From Deltaproteobacteria bacterium (GTDB taxonomy: Bacteria; Desulfobacterota; Desulfuromonadia; Geobacterales; Pseudopelobacteraceae), in contig JAJXWO010000009.1 in NCBI GenBank assembly GCA_021781535.1, positions 47,329 to 95,907 of the forward strand: 48,579 bases of DNA. Reading direction: 5' to 3'. The notes under the pieces are model-generated. The model was not told the DNA's origin and ran no database searches. It saw nothing but the letters and a program-made list of their open reading frames with translations. The position numbers and the translations under genes are program-made. Positions 1 through 7,192 of this stretch are shown here, piece by piece (the stretch's first letter is position 1; each line of letters begins with the position of its first letter).

Positions 1-99
1 AATGGCAGAAAGTAGAATCAGCGGCACGATCTGCGTCACAGACTCCGAGTGAGTTTGTAAGGTCGGCAACACTAGCAAAGGTGCAAGAGACTAGATAAC
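1..99. repeat. 99-bp direct repeat, left copy
   Basis: These 99 bases are identical to 565-663 in the same orientation. The copy begins at the window edge, so its true left limit is unknown. It covers the 3' part of the small RHH-like gene that is complete at 468-662, including the stop codon, and identity ends right after the bases AGATAAC. Homologous or site-specific exchange between the copies would remove a 564-bp circle carrying one promoter and two small genes. An assembly overlap of k-mer size 99 is another possible explanation. Confidence 0.9.
3..98 (+). CDS. 3' fragment of RHH-like small gene (partial)
   Basis: Reading from base 3 gives 31 codons identical to the C-terminal half of the protein at 468-662, ending in TAA at 96-98. 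The start lies outside the window, so it cannot be seen whether this is a full second gene copy or a truncated duplicate. It ends inside the base of the palindrome at 93-152. The family guess (small DNA-binding protein) rests only on the full-length copy. Confidence 0.5.
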   Translation, partial: WQKVESAARSASQTPSEFVRSATLAKVQETR

Positions 100-152
100 G
101 GGGCTCCGCCTGACCGGGGGAGTTTTTCCTCCGGTCCTGGCGGTTGTTATCT
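93..152. other. 60-nt imperfect palindrome, attC-like
   Basis: The outer arms are AGATAAC (93-99) and GTTATCT (146-152). Next come an asymmetric unpaired part (6 against 2 bases), a second stem CCGCC (106-110) with GGCGG (139-143), and an 11-bp inner stem (112-122 with 126-136) with a three-T loop. This layout, with AAC and GTT at the inner ends of the outer arms, resembles an integron attC site. The R boxes deviate from RYYYAAC and GTTRRRY, so the match is structural. The nearby IntI-like integrase at 721-1884 makes it worth noting. A transcription terminator is the main alternative, but no T run follows the stem on the + strand. Confidence 0.45.
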
Positions 153-216
153 GGTCGGCTTCCTTTAATGCCGCAAAAATAAATTCAACTATTTCTCTTT
201 TCATTGATTATTTGTG

Positions 217-245
217 TTGACAAGAAATCAAAGGGGTGATAAAGT
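217..245 (+). promoter_or_regulatory. sigma-70 type promoter
   Basis: A perfect -35 box TTGACA (217-222) is followed by a 17-base spacer and a -10-like TAAAGT (240-245; 4 of 6 to consensus). It lies 44 bases upstream of the start of the 60-residue gene at 289 and would drive the two small genes and possibly the integrase. Confidence 0.6.
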
Positions 246-288
246 TAAATCACAGTGAAGGAAAAAACAACCCCAAAGGAGAAACATC

Positions 289-471
289 ATGAAACTCACA
301 ATCGCAGAAACAATCAAGGCCGAATGCAAAAACTCTTCAGACGCAATGGATCGTGCAGCAGAACTCGAAGCCGAAACAGATCAGGATTGGGACAACGAAA
401 CAACAACATTCACATTTGAAGATGGCTCAAAACTGGCAGCAAGCGGCCCTGAATTCTGGGTTGTAAAATGA
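289..471 (+). CDS. small acidic protein of unknown function
   Basis: A 60-residue acidic protein, rich in Glu, Asp and Thr, with no signal peptide or membrane segment. I do not recognise its family. A good ribosome binding site (AAAGGAG) lies 7-8 bases before the ATG, and the promoter at 217-245 is directly upstream. Its stop overlaps the ATG of the next gene (ATGA), so the two are probably translated together. A small acidic protein coupled to an RHH-like basic one could be a regulatory or toxin-antitoxin pair, but nothing in the sequence proves that. Confidence 0.6.
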   Translation: MKLTIAETIKAECKNSSDAMDRAAELEAETDQDWDNETTTFTFEDGSKLAASGPEFWVVK

Positions 472-662
472 GAGGTGGCATTCGACAGGGAGCCGGGCGA
501 AAGCCTGGCTCTGCCAAACTCGATCATCGCGGCACGGTTAAACAGGTTCGTTGGACGGCGGAAGAATGGCAGAAAGTAGAATCAGCGGCACGATCTGCGT
601 CACAGACTCCGAGTGAGTTTGTAAGGTCGGCAACACTAGCAAAGGTGCAAGAGACTAGATAA
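468..662 (+). CDS. small RHH/MobC-like DNA-binding protein (putative)
   Basis: A 64-residue basic protein. The N-terminus contains a GAGRKPG motif, common in small phage and plasmid DNA-binding proteins. Residues ~25-60 (VRWTAEEWQKVESAA, then TPSEFVRSA) have the beta-strand plus two-helix pattern of ribbon-helix-helix proteins. The start overlaps the upstream stop by 4 nt. The 3' half of this gene is duplicated exactly at 1-99. It may regulate the neighbouring integrase; the family assignment is tentative. Confidence 0.6.
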   Translation: MRGGIRQGAGRKPGSAKLDHRGTVKQVRWTAEEWQKVESAARSASQTPSEFVRSATLAKVQETR

Positions 663-663
663 C
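565..663. repeat. 99-bp direct repeat, right copy
   Basis: Identical to 1-99. It lies inside the 3' half of the gene at 468-662, and identity ends one base after the TAA, at AGATAAC. Beyond it the sequence is unrelated to what follows the left copy. The next 57 bases before the integrase hold a small hairpin (CCGCC, 4-base loop, GGCGG, near 673-686) and the integrase ribosome binding site. Confidence 0.9.
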
Positions 664-720
664 TTCTGATTCTACCGCCCATCGGCGGCATAAAAAATAT
701 ACAAACGAAAGGACTCAGCC

Positions 721-1884
721 ATGATAAACACAGAACTAGAGCGGCTTTACGGTTTAAACCCTCCAGATAATAAAATATTGGAAAGCCGCCGGATTCGTGG
801 CTGGGTGGAAAAGCTTGAAAAAGAATTCGCTGTCGAGCACAAAAGCGAAAAAACCCGCAAAACATACCGCCGGGCAATCATGCGGTTTATTCTCTGGAAA
901 CTCCGCACCCGCTGCCAGGATGTCGCTGAAGTCGCCATCCGCAGCTACTGCACACATCTGGCCCAGGACACACGCATTGCCTCAAGCACACAAAACCAGA
1001 TATTCAACGCCCTGCTCTATTTCTACCGCCATGCACTCGGTGTCGAACCCGGCAAAATAGACGCCCAGCGTGCCCCCCGCACTAACTATCTCCCTGTTGT
1101 CCTGCCTCGCGAGCATATAGCACGGCTGTTCGCCTGTTCCACCGGCGTTTATCGGTTGATTTTTGAAGTGATGTACGGCTGCGCGTTGCGGGTTGAGGTC
1201 GATTGCCTGGATCTCCGGATCAAGGATGTTGACCTATCCAGCATGCTCCTGACGGTCCGGAGTAAACATGGCAGCATCCGCAACGTTGAAATTCCCGAAT
1301 CGCTCCGCGAACTATTAAAAATCCAGATTACCCATGCAAAACTGATCCACGATGCCGATCTGGCAGCTGGCTTTGGTGTGGTGGATCTCCCTAATGCCCT
1401 TGACCGGAAATATCCAAATGCCGGTAAAGAATTTGGCTGGCAATATCTTTTTCCAGCGCAAACCCGGTGGATTGATGAAGATGGCCGGCAAGGTCGCGCA
1501 CATATCCACGTCACGGCAGTACAGAAAGCTTTTCAAATATGCCGCATCAAGGCCGGTATACTTAAACATGCCACACCGCACTGCCTGCGCCATTCCTGCG
1601 CTACCCATCTGCTGGAAGATGGCGTTGATATCCGCCTGGTACAGAAACTGCTCGGACATGCCAAAGTGACCACCACCGAAATATACACTCAGTGCACCCA
1701 GCGCCGCTCAGGCTACCGCAATCCCCTCGACCGCCTGCTCGGCTTTGCTGAGGATATTATCGAGATCGCCCTGCCGGACGATGTCCGCCGCTGGCTGATC
1801 GCCCACGCCTCCCGCCTTGGCGTGACGCCCAACGAAGCCGCCCGGCAAATCCTGACGCTGGCCGCTCAAGGGGGCATGCTGTGA
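721..1884 (+). CDS. tyrosine recombinase, integron-integrase (IntI)-like
   Basis: A 387-residue site-specific recombinase with an N-terminal SAM-like core-binding domain (~25-110) and a C-terminal catalytic domain (~125-340). The catalytic residues are visible as R157, K182, H287 and R290 (in HCLRH), H313 (LLGH) and Y322. Residues ~219-248 ([16 protein letters not shown] and on) and ~258-270 match the extra segment that marks integron integrases and is absent from XerC/D and most phage integrases. A further ~45-residue C-terminal tail looks helical. RBS AAAGGA precedes the ATG. It is expected to integrate and excise the prophage, but IntI ancestry raises the possibility that it acts on folded single-stranded sites such as the hairpin at 93-152. 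Confidence 0.88.
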   Translation: MINTELERLYGLNPPDNKILESRRIRGWVEKLEKEFAVEHKSEKTRKTYRRAIMRFILWKLRTRCQDVAEVAIRSYCTHLAQDTRIASSTQNQIFNALLYFYRHALGVEPGKIDAQRAPRTNYLPVVLPREHIARLFACSTGVYRLIFEVMYGCALRVEVDCLDLRIKDVDLSSMLLTVRSKHGSIRNVEIPESLRELLKIQITHAKLIHDADLAAGFGVVDLPNALDRKYPNAGKEFGWQYLFPAQTRWIDEDGRQGRAHIHVTAVQKAFQICRIKAGILKHATPHCLRHSCATHLLEDGVDIRLVQKLLGHAKVTTTEIYTQCTQRRSGYRNPLDRLLGFAEDIIEIALPDDVRRWLIAHASRLGVTPNEAARQILTLAAQGGML

Positions 1885-2147
1885 ATCAAGATCCACTTTA
1901 TCAATTCCCGTCGACCCGCTTTGTCAGCAATACCCCCTGGCGGCAATGGTGGCACCTGCTGTCAGAGGTGATAGAAGTCGGCAAAGCGCTGTTATGCGGA
2001 GACCTGCAGCACGCCGCCGCAGAAATATGGGACGTCAAACAGAGCAGCGAAACACTGCACCGGATATTATCCGGCAAAGGCTCCGACGTAGAAATGGCCA
2101 GAGAAACAGTGACGAACAATAACGTTAACCGGGACTATTACCTATGA
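1881..2147 (+). CDS. MazG-like nucleotide pyrophosphohydrolase (putative)
   Basis: An 88-residue protein starting at GTG, overlapping the integrase stop by 4 nt, with AAGGGGG upstream. Residues ~25-60 ([13 protein letters not shown], then AAAEIWDV) carry acidic residues with the E..E and E..D spacing of MazG-type all-alpha NTP pyrophosphohydrolases, which bind Mg2+ through those side chains. It would hydrolyse nucleoside triphosphates or alarmones. Phages often carry MazG proteins to reset host nucleotide pools. The protein is short for the family, so the call is tentative. Confidence 0.5.
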   Translation: MNQDPLYQFPSTRFVSNTPWRQWWHLLSEVIEVGKALLCGDLQHAAAEIWDVKQSSETLHRILSGKGSDVEMARETVTNNNVNRDYYL

Positions 2148-2377
2148 TATCGCTCACCTGGCTCCTGACAACCCTCTCGATCATCGGCGTAATCCTCAAT
2201 ACCCATCAGGATCGACGTTGTTTCTACGTCTGGATCGTAACTAATTCATCCTGGGCCGCCGTAGATTTTTACAAAGGCATCTACGCCCAGGCGACCATGT
2301 TTGTTTTGTATCTCTGTCTCTCCATCTGGGGGCTGTACAAATGGCGGCACAAACCAGCCAGACCCGAGGCGTTATGA
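2144..2377 (+). CDS. small PnuC-like inner-membrane protein
   Basis: A 77-residue protein with two or three hydrophobic segments (about 3-18, 28-42 and 48-66) and a basic C-terminus. The pattern, including an ILN..Q..R.FYVWIVTN-like stretch, resembles half of a PnuC nicotinamide riboside transporter. The ATG overlaps the upstream stop (ATGA). Whether so short a form transports anything alone is unclear; it may oligomerise. Together with the MazG-like neighbour it suggests a nucleotide or NAD-related accessory function. Confidence 0.6.
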   Translation: MISLTWLLTTLSIIGVILNTHQDRRCFYVWIVTNSSWAAVDFYKGIYAQATMFVLYLCLSIWGLYKWRHKPARPEAL

Positions 2378-3075
2378 ACACTCCGGAAACCGACACAACC
2401 GCCGTCATCGATCAGGAAGAAGCGCGTTTACTCAAGCATCGTGACGACTGTCTGGATCTGGCGAAACGAAAGCCGACCGGCGCCAACCTCAAGAGCTTTA
2501 AAAAAGCTGAAACGGCCTTGGCTGACTTCCGGACCGCCCGCTACGAATCTGCCGGCGAAAACACCTTCGCCTCGATCGTTGATGTCGTCGCTCACCTGGA
2601 TACTGAAGGGTGGAAGATCAGCAAGAGCACTGCGTATGAACACCGTGACGACGGCAAGATCCGCCCGGGCACCGATGGTAAATACACCCTCTCCACTGTC
2701 CAGGAATATGCCCGAAAGCATCTGCAGCGTAAAGATGGCGGCAGTATCGCTGCGACCAACTTGCAGGAAGAAAAACTGCGTGGGCAGATCCGCCAAATCT
2801 CCACCGACGCCGAAATGCGCGAGCTAAAGTTGAAGGAACGCCAGGGAGAACTTATCCCGCGCGATCATGTCGAGATTGAGCTGGCCGCCCGTGCCGGTGA
2901 TCTCAAAACGCACCTGGACGCCTCGGCCCGCAGCTCCGCCACCCGCATCATCAAACTGGTAGCCGGAGATATTCAAAAAGCCCCCGAGCTGATCAGCTTT
3001 ATGCTCGGCATCAACAGAAAAGTGATGGACAACTATTCCCGGCCGATTCAAGGGCCGGATGAGGAGGAAGAGTGA
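2374..3075 (+). CDS. phage terminase small subunit, Nu1-like
   Basis: A 233-residue protein. Residues ~60-115 form a winged helix-turn-helix (SIVDVVAHLDTEGW, then KSTAYEHRDDGKI and a wing) like the cos-binding domain of lambda gpNu1. The C-terminal half is charged and helical and should contact the large subunit. It recognises phage DNA for packaging. The start chosen is the ATG at 2374, which overlaps the upstream TGA; an in-frame ATG at 2341 would extend it by 11 residues into that gene. The acidic C-terminus (EEEE) precedes an overlap with the next gene. Confidence 0.75.
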   Translation: MNTPETDTTAVIDQEEARLLKHRDDCLDLAKRKPTGANLKSFKKAETALADFRTARYESAGENTFASIVDVVAHLDTEGWKISKSTAYEHRDDGKIRPGTDGKYTLSTVQEYARKHLQRKDGGSIAATNLQEEKLRGQIRQISTDAEMRELKLKERQGELIPRDHVEIELAARAGDLKTHLDASARSSATRIIKLVAGDIQKAPELISFMLGINRKVMDNYSRPIQGPDEEEE

Positions 3076-3443
3076 TGTCTGAATTTTATGGGGAACAAAG
3101 AATTGACCTTGGAACGTATCTGCAAAAAAGAGGGATCTATCTGGATGCGGGCGATATTCATGCGGCAAAAACGTTGTTGTCCCACATTGCCAGTCAGCAA
3201 CTAGGCCCCACGGGTAAAACGTTTCTTTTGATTACCCTGCAAGAATATCTATCGACAAGCCTGTTGCCGCTGGATTTGTTTCTCCAACATAAAAAATTAG
3301 TGTTAAGGCCGTGGCAATACGTAGCCGCAAATGATTTTCTGACAAAGCAGTCGGATATAGGCTGCACTTTCGCCGATCGCATGATGATTATGGATGTCCT
3401 TATAGGTTTCATAAACGAACACGGCAACCATTTCACGGTCTGA
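3075..3443 (+). CDS. hypothetical phage protein between terminase genes
   Basis: A 122-residue protein of unknown family, predicted mainly helical and without signal peptide or membrane segments. It starts at ATG 3075, which overlaps the terminase small subunit stop by one base. Its codons are visibly more AT-rich than those of the flanking terminase genes. Lambda-like phages usually have Nu1 directly before A, so this gene and the next look like inserted accessory genes (morons). Confidence 0.6.
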   Translation: MSEFYGEQRIDLGTYLQKRGIYLDAGDIHAAKTLLSHIASQQLGPTGKTFLLITLQEYLSTSLLPLDLFLQHKKLVLRPWQYVAANDFLTKQSDIGCTFADRMMIMDVLIGFINEHGNHFTV

Positions 3444-3452
3444 GGAGATAGT

Positions 3453-3692
3453 ATGAAAATAGAGGAAATCTATACAGAGCTGGAATCATCTGGGTGTCGA
3501 TTCCGCAAAAAGGCTATATCCGCTAGAGAGACCGCTTTAAAAGCGCGTAAAAAAGGCGATCTCCGCAAGTCGGATAAATTCAATGCTGTAGCTAGAGTCT
3601 ATGAAATGGTGTCAATCAAGATTGGACCGCTAGAGAGGGAATTGCTAAAACATACTCCTGATGAATTCCAAGATAGCCTTATTCCATTTTGA
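3453..3692 (+). CDS. hypothetical small charged protein between terminase genes
   Basis: A 79-residue helical, Lys/Glu-rich protein. Residues ~15-55 (RKKAISARETALKARKKGD and on) look like a helical hairpin. A strong RBS (GAGGAGA) precedes the ATG. The stop overlaps the ATG of the large terminase gene (TGATG), implying translational coupling. The family is not recognised. Base composition is AT-richer than the neighbours, as in the gene before it. Confidence 0.6.
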   Translation: MKIEEIYTELESSGCRFRKKAISARETALKARKKGDLRKSDKFNAVARVYEMVSIKIGPLERELLKHTPDEFQDSLIPF

Positions 3693-5650
3693 TGCCCGCC
3701 CTCGCCCCCCAAATAGCCGACGATTATTCCTGGCTGCCGTCCGCCCCGCCGCGCACCTACCGGCTCTACCCCGGTGAACTGCTGGCCTATCGCGCCGGTA
3801 CCGGCAAAATCGGCAGCGCCTGGGCTCACGGCAATCGCTATGTCCACGTTTCCCCTCTGCCCGGCCCGTGGGATAATGATGTTGCGCCCTACCTGGTTGA
3901 CATCATGGATACCTTCAGCCAGGAGCATTTCCAGCACGGCACCATTGCGGGGGGCTCTCAGGGCGGCAAAACCGACATTCTGCATAACTGCATCGGCATA
4001 GTATCAGACAATGCTCCCGGCCCTTCATTGCTCGTCATGCAGGATCAGTCTACCGGCGGGGATACTATCACAGACCGCCTGATTCCCATGTTCCGCGATA
4101 CGCCAACCCTGCGCAAACTCAGGACGAAAAACCCTGACGACCTCGGTAAACAACGTATCCGCCTGCGCAACGGCATGACCATCTACCTGGCGTGGTCAAA
4201 TTCGGAAGGTCGCCTCGCCTCCAAACCGATCCGCTATCTCTTCCGCGACGAAATAGACCTCTGGCCAGCCTCCGCTCTCAAAAAGTCCTGGGCACGCACC
4301 AGGGCATTTAAATACTCCCGCAAAATCATGGACGCCTGCACCGTCAGCACCGAAACCGGACCCGTCTGGTCGGCACAACGTCACGCCCAGGAAGTGCGGG
4401 AATACTACGCAAAATGCCCCCACTGCGGACATGAACAAACTATGAAATTCGCCCAGGTGTGCTGGGCCGATGGCGTCATAGATCCGCAAGCGCTGTCCGA
4501 GGGCAATTCCGCCTGGTATGAATGCGAACACTGCCAAGGCAAATGGGATACAGACGATCGTGACGATGCCGTTAAAGCTGGCCGATGGAAACGCAGAGAC
4601 AACGGCGTCATCCACCTGCATCCGTCGTCGGTATGGTGGCATATCCCGCCGATGCTCTCGCAGTTCGTCCCGTTCAACGAAATAGCGCAGGCCTATCTTT
4701 TAACACTTACGGAGCCGACGCAGGAAAATCTCGTCTTTTTCTACAACGACTGTCTCGGCCTCCCGTTGCCGGAAGATGCCGACGGCGAAACGATCAAAGA
4801 GAAAGAACTGTACGAACGCCGTGAACGCTATACCCCTGACGGTGCTGCCTGGCGTGTACCTATGCAGGCCTGCGTTATCACCGCTGATACTGACGTCCAG
4901 GCTAACCGTCTCGAGTGCGAAGTTGTCGCCTGGGGCGCCGGTCATGAATCGTGGGGGATTGAGTACAAAGTTTTCCATGGCGATACGGAAAAAGACGAGG
5001 TATGGGACCAGCTGCACGACTGGATATCTGAAACAACCTGGCGTCACGAATCCGGGGCAGAGATGTCGATTGCCAAAATGGGTGTTGACCTCGGATATCG
5101 CTCCGGAATGGTCGCTAAGTTTGTGAAGCGATCACGGCGCTATCTTGCGCACAAGGGCTCCAACAACGGTAGCGCTCCGCTCGTCCCGCGCAAACCAAGC
5201 AAAAGCCCCAAATACAAAGTCGCCTTTTATGAACTGGGGGTTTCATCCGGAAAAGACAGCTTCTTTACATGGCTCAACAACGAACCGGGCGGCGCGAGAT
5301 CGTGTCACTTCCCCCTGCTCTATGGCTATGATTTTGAATACTTCCGCATGCTGACAGCAGAGCACGCCGTCAAAGAAAAGAACCGCCGCACCGGCAAGCT
5401 CGAAACCGTATGGAAACTCCGCCCCGGCTTCATCCGTAATGAGGCACTGGACGTACGCGTCGGAAATATGGCGGTGCGAGAGATATTGAACCCGAATTAT
5501 ACCGCCCTTTCTGCCACGCTGCAGGGCGGATATGTCCCGCCGACAGAACAAAAACAAAAGCCGCGCCCAACACCACAAAAACCAAAGCCACTATCAACCC
5601 CGCCCAAACAAGCCACGGCCATGCCCGGCTGGTTCACGAACAGGAGATAA
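3692..5650 (+). CDS. phage terminase large subunit, lambda gpA family
   Basis: A 652-residue motor-nuclease that packages DNA into the prohead and cuts cos ends. Walker A is GGSQGGKT at ~87-94 and Walker B is YLFRDEIDLW at ~182-191. A zinc ribbon has CPHC at ~242 and CEHC at ~278. The nuclease domain begins near ~390 with TADTDVQ, and a second metal-binding aspartate lies in KMGVDLGYRS. The C-terminal ~30 residues are Pro/Lys/Gln-rich. Length and order match the Phage_GPA family (lambda gpA is 641 residues). I chose ATG 3692, which overlaps the upstream TGA; a TTG one codon earlier is possible. Confidence 0.95.
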   Translation: MPALAPQIADDYSWLPSAPPRTYRLYPGELLAYRAGTGKIGSAWAHGNRYVHVSPLPGPWDNDVAPYLVDIMDTFSQEHFQHGTIAGGSQGGKTDILHNCIGIVSDNAPGPSLLVMQDQSTGGDTITDRLIPMFRDTPTLRKLRTKNPDDLGKQRIRLRNGMTIYLAWSNSEGRLASKPIRYLFRDEIDLWPASALKKSWARTRAFKYSRKIMDACTVSTETGPVWSAQRHAQEVREYYAKCPHCGHEQTMKFAQVCWADGVIDPQALSEGNSAWYECEHCQGKWDTDDRDDAVKAGRWKRRDNGVIHLHPSSVWWHIPPMLSQFVPFNEIAQAYLLTLTEPTQENLVFFYNDCLGLPLPEDADGETIKEKELYERRERYTPDGAAWRVPMQACVITADTDVQANRLECEVVAWGAGHESWGIEYKVFHGDTEKDEVWDQLHDWISETTWRHESGAEMSIAKMGVDLGYRSGMVAKFVKRSRRYLAHKGSNNGSAPLVPRKPSKSPKYKVAFYELGVSSGKDSFFTWLNNEPGGARSCHFPLLYGYDFEYFRMLTAEHAVKEKNRRTGKLETVWKLRPGFIRNEALDVRVGNMAVREILNPNYTALSATLQGGYVPPTEQKQKPRPTPQKPKPLSTPPKQATAMPGWFTNRR

Positions 5651-5652
5651 CT

Positions 5653-5883
5653 ATGGAAACCCCGCCGGTCTTCAAGCGACAGGAAATGCTCTCAGTCGGA
5701 AATATCCGCAAAATGATCCCCGGCAAAAACGGCGGTCCCTGTTCGCGCCAGCATGTCCACAACCTGATCGAGCACGGCGCTCTCTCCCCGGCTTTTAAGT
5801 TCGGTGGAAAATACAATATCCATGTGCCGCGGGCTGTTGTGGAGGAATATATCAAGGGGTGCCAGATTGATCCGGGGAAGTAA
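5653..5883 (+). CDS. small helix-turn-helix DNA-binding protein
   Basis: A 76-residue protein with an excisionase/MerR-like pattern. The stretch VGNIRKMIPGKNGGPCSRQ precedes VHNLIEHGAL and a beta wing (KFGGKYNIHVPRAVVEEYI), resembling proteins that read DNA through a winged helix. It starts 2 bases after the terminase stop with GGAGATAACT as RBS. It could be an excisionase, a regulator, or a gpW-region accessory protein. The function is not determined. Confidence 0.6.
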   Translation: METPPVFKRQEMLSVGNIRKMIPGKNGGPCSRQHVHNLIEHGALSPAFKFGGKYNIHVPRAVVEEYIKGCQIDPGK

Positions 5884-5886
5884 GGG

Positions 5887-5939
5887 ACAAGCGCCAGCAG
5901 CGGCGCTTTCCCATCCTGTTACATAACGCTTGTTAGGGC
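5887..5939. other. inverted repeats in the 65-bp gap after the HTH gene
   Basis: ACAAGCG (5887-5893) is repeated inverted as CGCTTGT (5927-5933). Inside it lies a shorter hairpin, AGCGCC with GGCGCT around AGCAGC. The right end also reads TAACGCTTGTTA, a small palindrome. It could be a transcription attenuator or a protein-binding site. I compared it with attC and did not find both boxes. Confidence 0.35.
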
Positions 5940-5948
5940 GGGTTTTCG

Positions 5949-6320
5949 ATGCCATTTATGACACAAAAACAAACCAATTGGGCGGGTTACACCATTAGGG
6001 ATCTACTCCGAGAGTGGAAGCGCCTCCATGATGAAAACGAATCCCTGAAAAGGGAAATACAGCAGTTGAGGAGCAAAGCAATGATGAGAGCAAAAATGCA
6101 GGTGCAGTCTGTAGTCCCGGCAGGTGCAGCAGCAGAATCGATCAGGATGTCTCCGGTTTGTGGCTCTGACCCGTTTGGGCCGAATGGTGAAAGCGAGGAC
6201 AACACGTTTGCACGATACACTCCGGCCGGGAGCCTTGAACTAACGATTAACAATCCTGATCTCGTTGGTAAGTTCTCGGTTGGCCAGAAATTCTATGTGG
6301 ATTTTTCCCTGGCGGAGTAG
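5949..6320 (+). CDS. hypothetical phage protein with N-terminal coiled coil
   Basis: A 123-residue protein. Residues ~15-50 (LREWKRLHDENESLKREI and on) form a coiled coil. The C-terminal ~60 residues are Gly/Pro/Asn-rich and end in a beta-like segment (SVGQKFYVDFSLAE). The start could be 5949 or the second ATG at 5958; no strong RBS distinguishes them. It belongs to a group of small genes inserted between terminase and gpW. The function is unknown. Confidence 0.55.
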   Translation: MPFMTQKQTNWAGYTIRDLLREWKRLHDENESLKREIQQLRSKAMMRAKMQVQSVVPAGAAAESIRMSPVCGSDPFGPNGESEDNTFARYTPAGSLELTINNPDLVGKFSVGQKFYVDFSLAE

Positions 6321-6392
6321 TTGAAACCGGGGCGAAGGGTGAATGATTCCCTTCGCCCTAACGGGTGTTCAGATCAGCGGAGGGAAACAACT

Positions 6393-6680
6393 ATGAGCAT
6401 AACGGATACCAAAAACATGAAGTCGTGGAACGGAGAGGATATACAGCCTTCCGCTGCATCTGATCGTTATCTGGCGGGGCAACCGGCAGGCACATTGGCG
6501 ACGTTCGACGAAGGAATTGAAAAACTTAAAAGTATCGTTGCGGTAGGTCTGCATTTTGGATGCGCGGTTATTCAGCGGCAGTTAGGATGGGGGTACAATC
6601 GGTCATTTCATCTGATGGAACACGCTGTTTCAAGCGGTCATGCGTATTGGCACACCGAAACAAGAATCATATTCAAGTAG
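6393..6680 (+). CDS. FtsK gamma-domain-like winged-helix protein
   Basis: A 95-residue protein whose residues ~40-85 (an acidic start, then CAVIQRQLGWGYNRSFHLM) closely resemble the FtsK gamma domain, the winged helix that reads KOPS sequences in bacterial FtsK. No ATPase part is present. The start at 6393 is supported by GGAGGGA 8 bases upstream; an in-frame TTG at 6321 is unlikely. It probably binds specific DNA, as a regulator or as a reader of host KOPS motifs. Confidence 0.6.
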   Translation: MSITDTKNMKSWNGEDIQPSAASDRYLAGQPAGTLATFDEGIEKLKSIVAVGLHFGCAVIQRQLGWGYNRSFHLMEHAVSSGHAYWHTETRIIFK

Positions 6681-6733
6681 TCAGATAACATCAAATTAGA
6701 TAGCCACTGATCAAAACAATGACGGAGCGATAC

Positions 6734-6916
6734 ATGAAAAAAATAGCGTCAATAGCAACAAATATACTCATGATATCCGGAATATTGGGAGTGATTGTAT
6801 TTTCAACCTTTGGCTTGGCAAAGCTAGGCAAATCTCTTTCATATTCATGGTGGTATGAAGATCAAGTCAAACAGACAGTACGGCAAATGGTCAATGACAG
6901 TGCTTTAAAAAAATAA
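6734..6916 (+). CDS. small single-pass membrane protein
   Basis: A 60-residue protein with a basic N-terminus (MKK) and a hydrophobic segment at ~8-32, followed by an amphipathic basic tail. The second ATG (6734) is preferred because CGGAG lies 9 bases upstream; the first ATG at 6719 would add five residues. It could be a membrane-active accessory, superinfection exclusion or lysis-modulating peptide. The family is not recognised. Confidence 0.5.
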   Translation: MKKIASIATNILMISGILGVIVFSTFGLAKLGKSLSYSWWYEDQVKQTVRQMVNDSALKK

Positions 6917-6935
6917 ATTACTTCACGACAACTTA

Positions 6936-7065
6936 TGGCGGTGAGGCGCAATGGCCCAGCACGAAGGGTGAGGAGATGCGCTGAAAGTCGGAAACGGCAA
7001 ACGGACAGGCAACGCGTGCAGCTGAGAGGAGTCCGGTTGGAGTTCGAATCTCCCCACCGCCACCA
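6936..7065 (+). ncRNA. tRNA-like structured RNA of about 130 nt
   Basis: GGCGGTG (6937-6943) pairs fully with CACCGCC (7055-7061); T6936-A7062 can add an eighth pair, and CCA follows at 7063-7065. Directly inside is a T-arm: GGAG, loop TTCGAAT (7043-7049), CTCC. The interior is not a normal tRNA. It holds GCGCA (6946-6950) with TGCGC (6977-6981), and CGGAC (7002-7006) with GTCCG (7031-7035), and no clear anticodon arm. It is too long for a tRNA and far shorter than tmRNA. It lies in the 276-base gap between the membrane peptide and gpW. Alternatives are a degenerate tRNA, an attP-derived tRNA 3' end, or a processed phage RNA. Confidence 0.55.
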
Positions 7066-7192
7066 ACAAAACCACAACCCCTAGTAACAAAAAAACGCAT
7101 CCACCCCCACATATTGTAAAAAAAGTGTCCACAGCGTCCACGGCGTCCACCGTGTCCATGACTTCCATTAAAAAGCCTGCGCATTATTGCGC

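Noticed and set aside
5887..5939. Second attC-like site with CGCTTGTTAGGG
   Set aside because: The inverted arms are present but the left box lacks AAC in the needed place and the right box breaks GTTRRRY; read as an ordinary hairpin.
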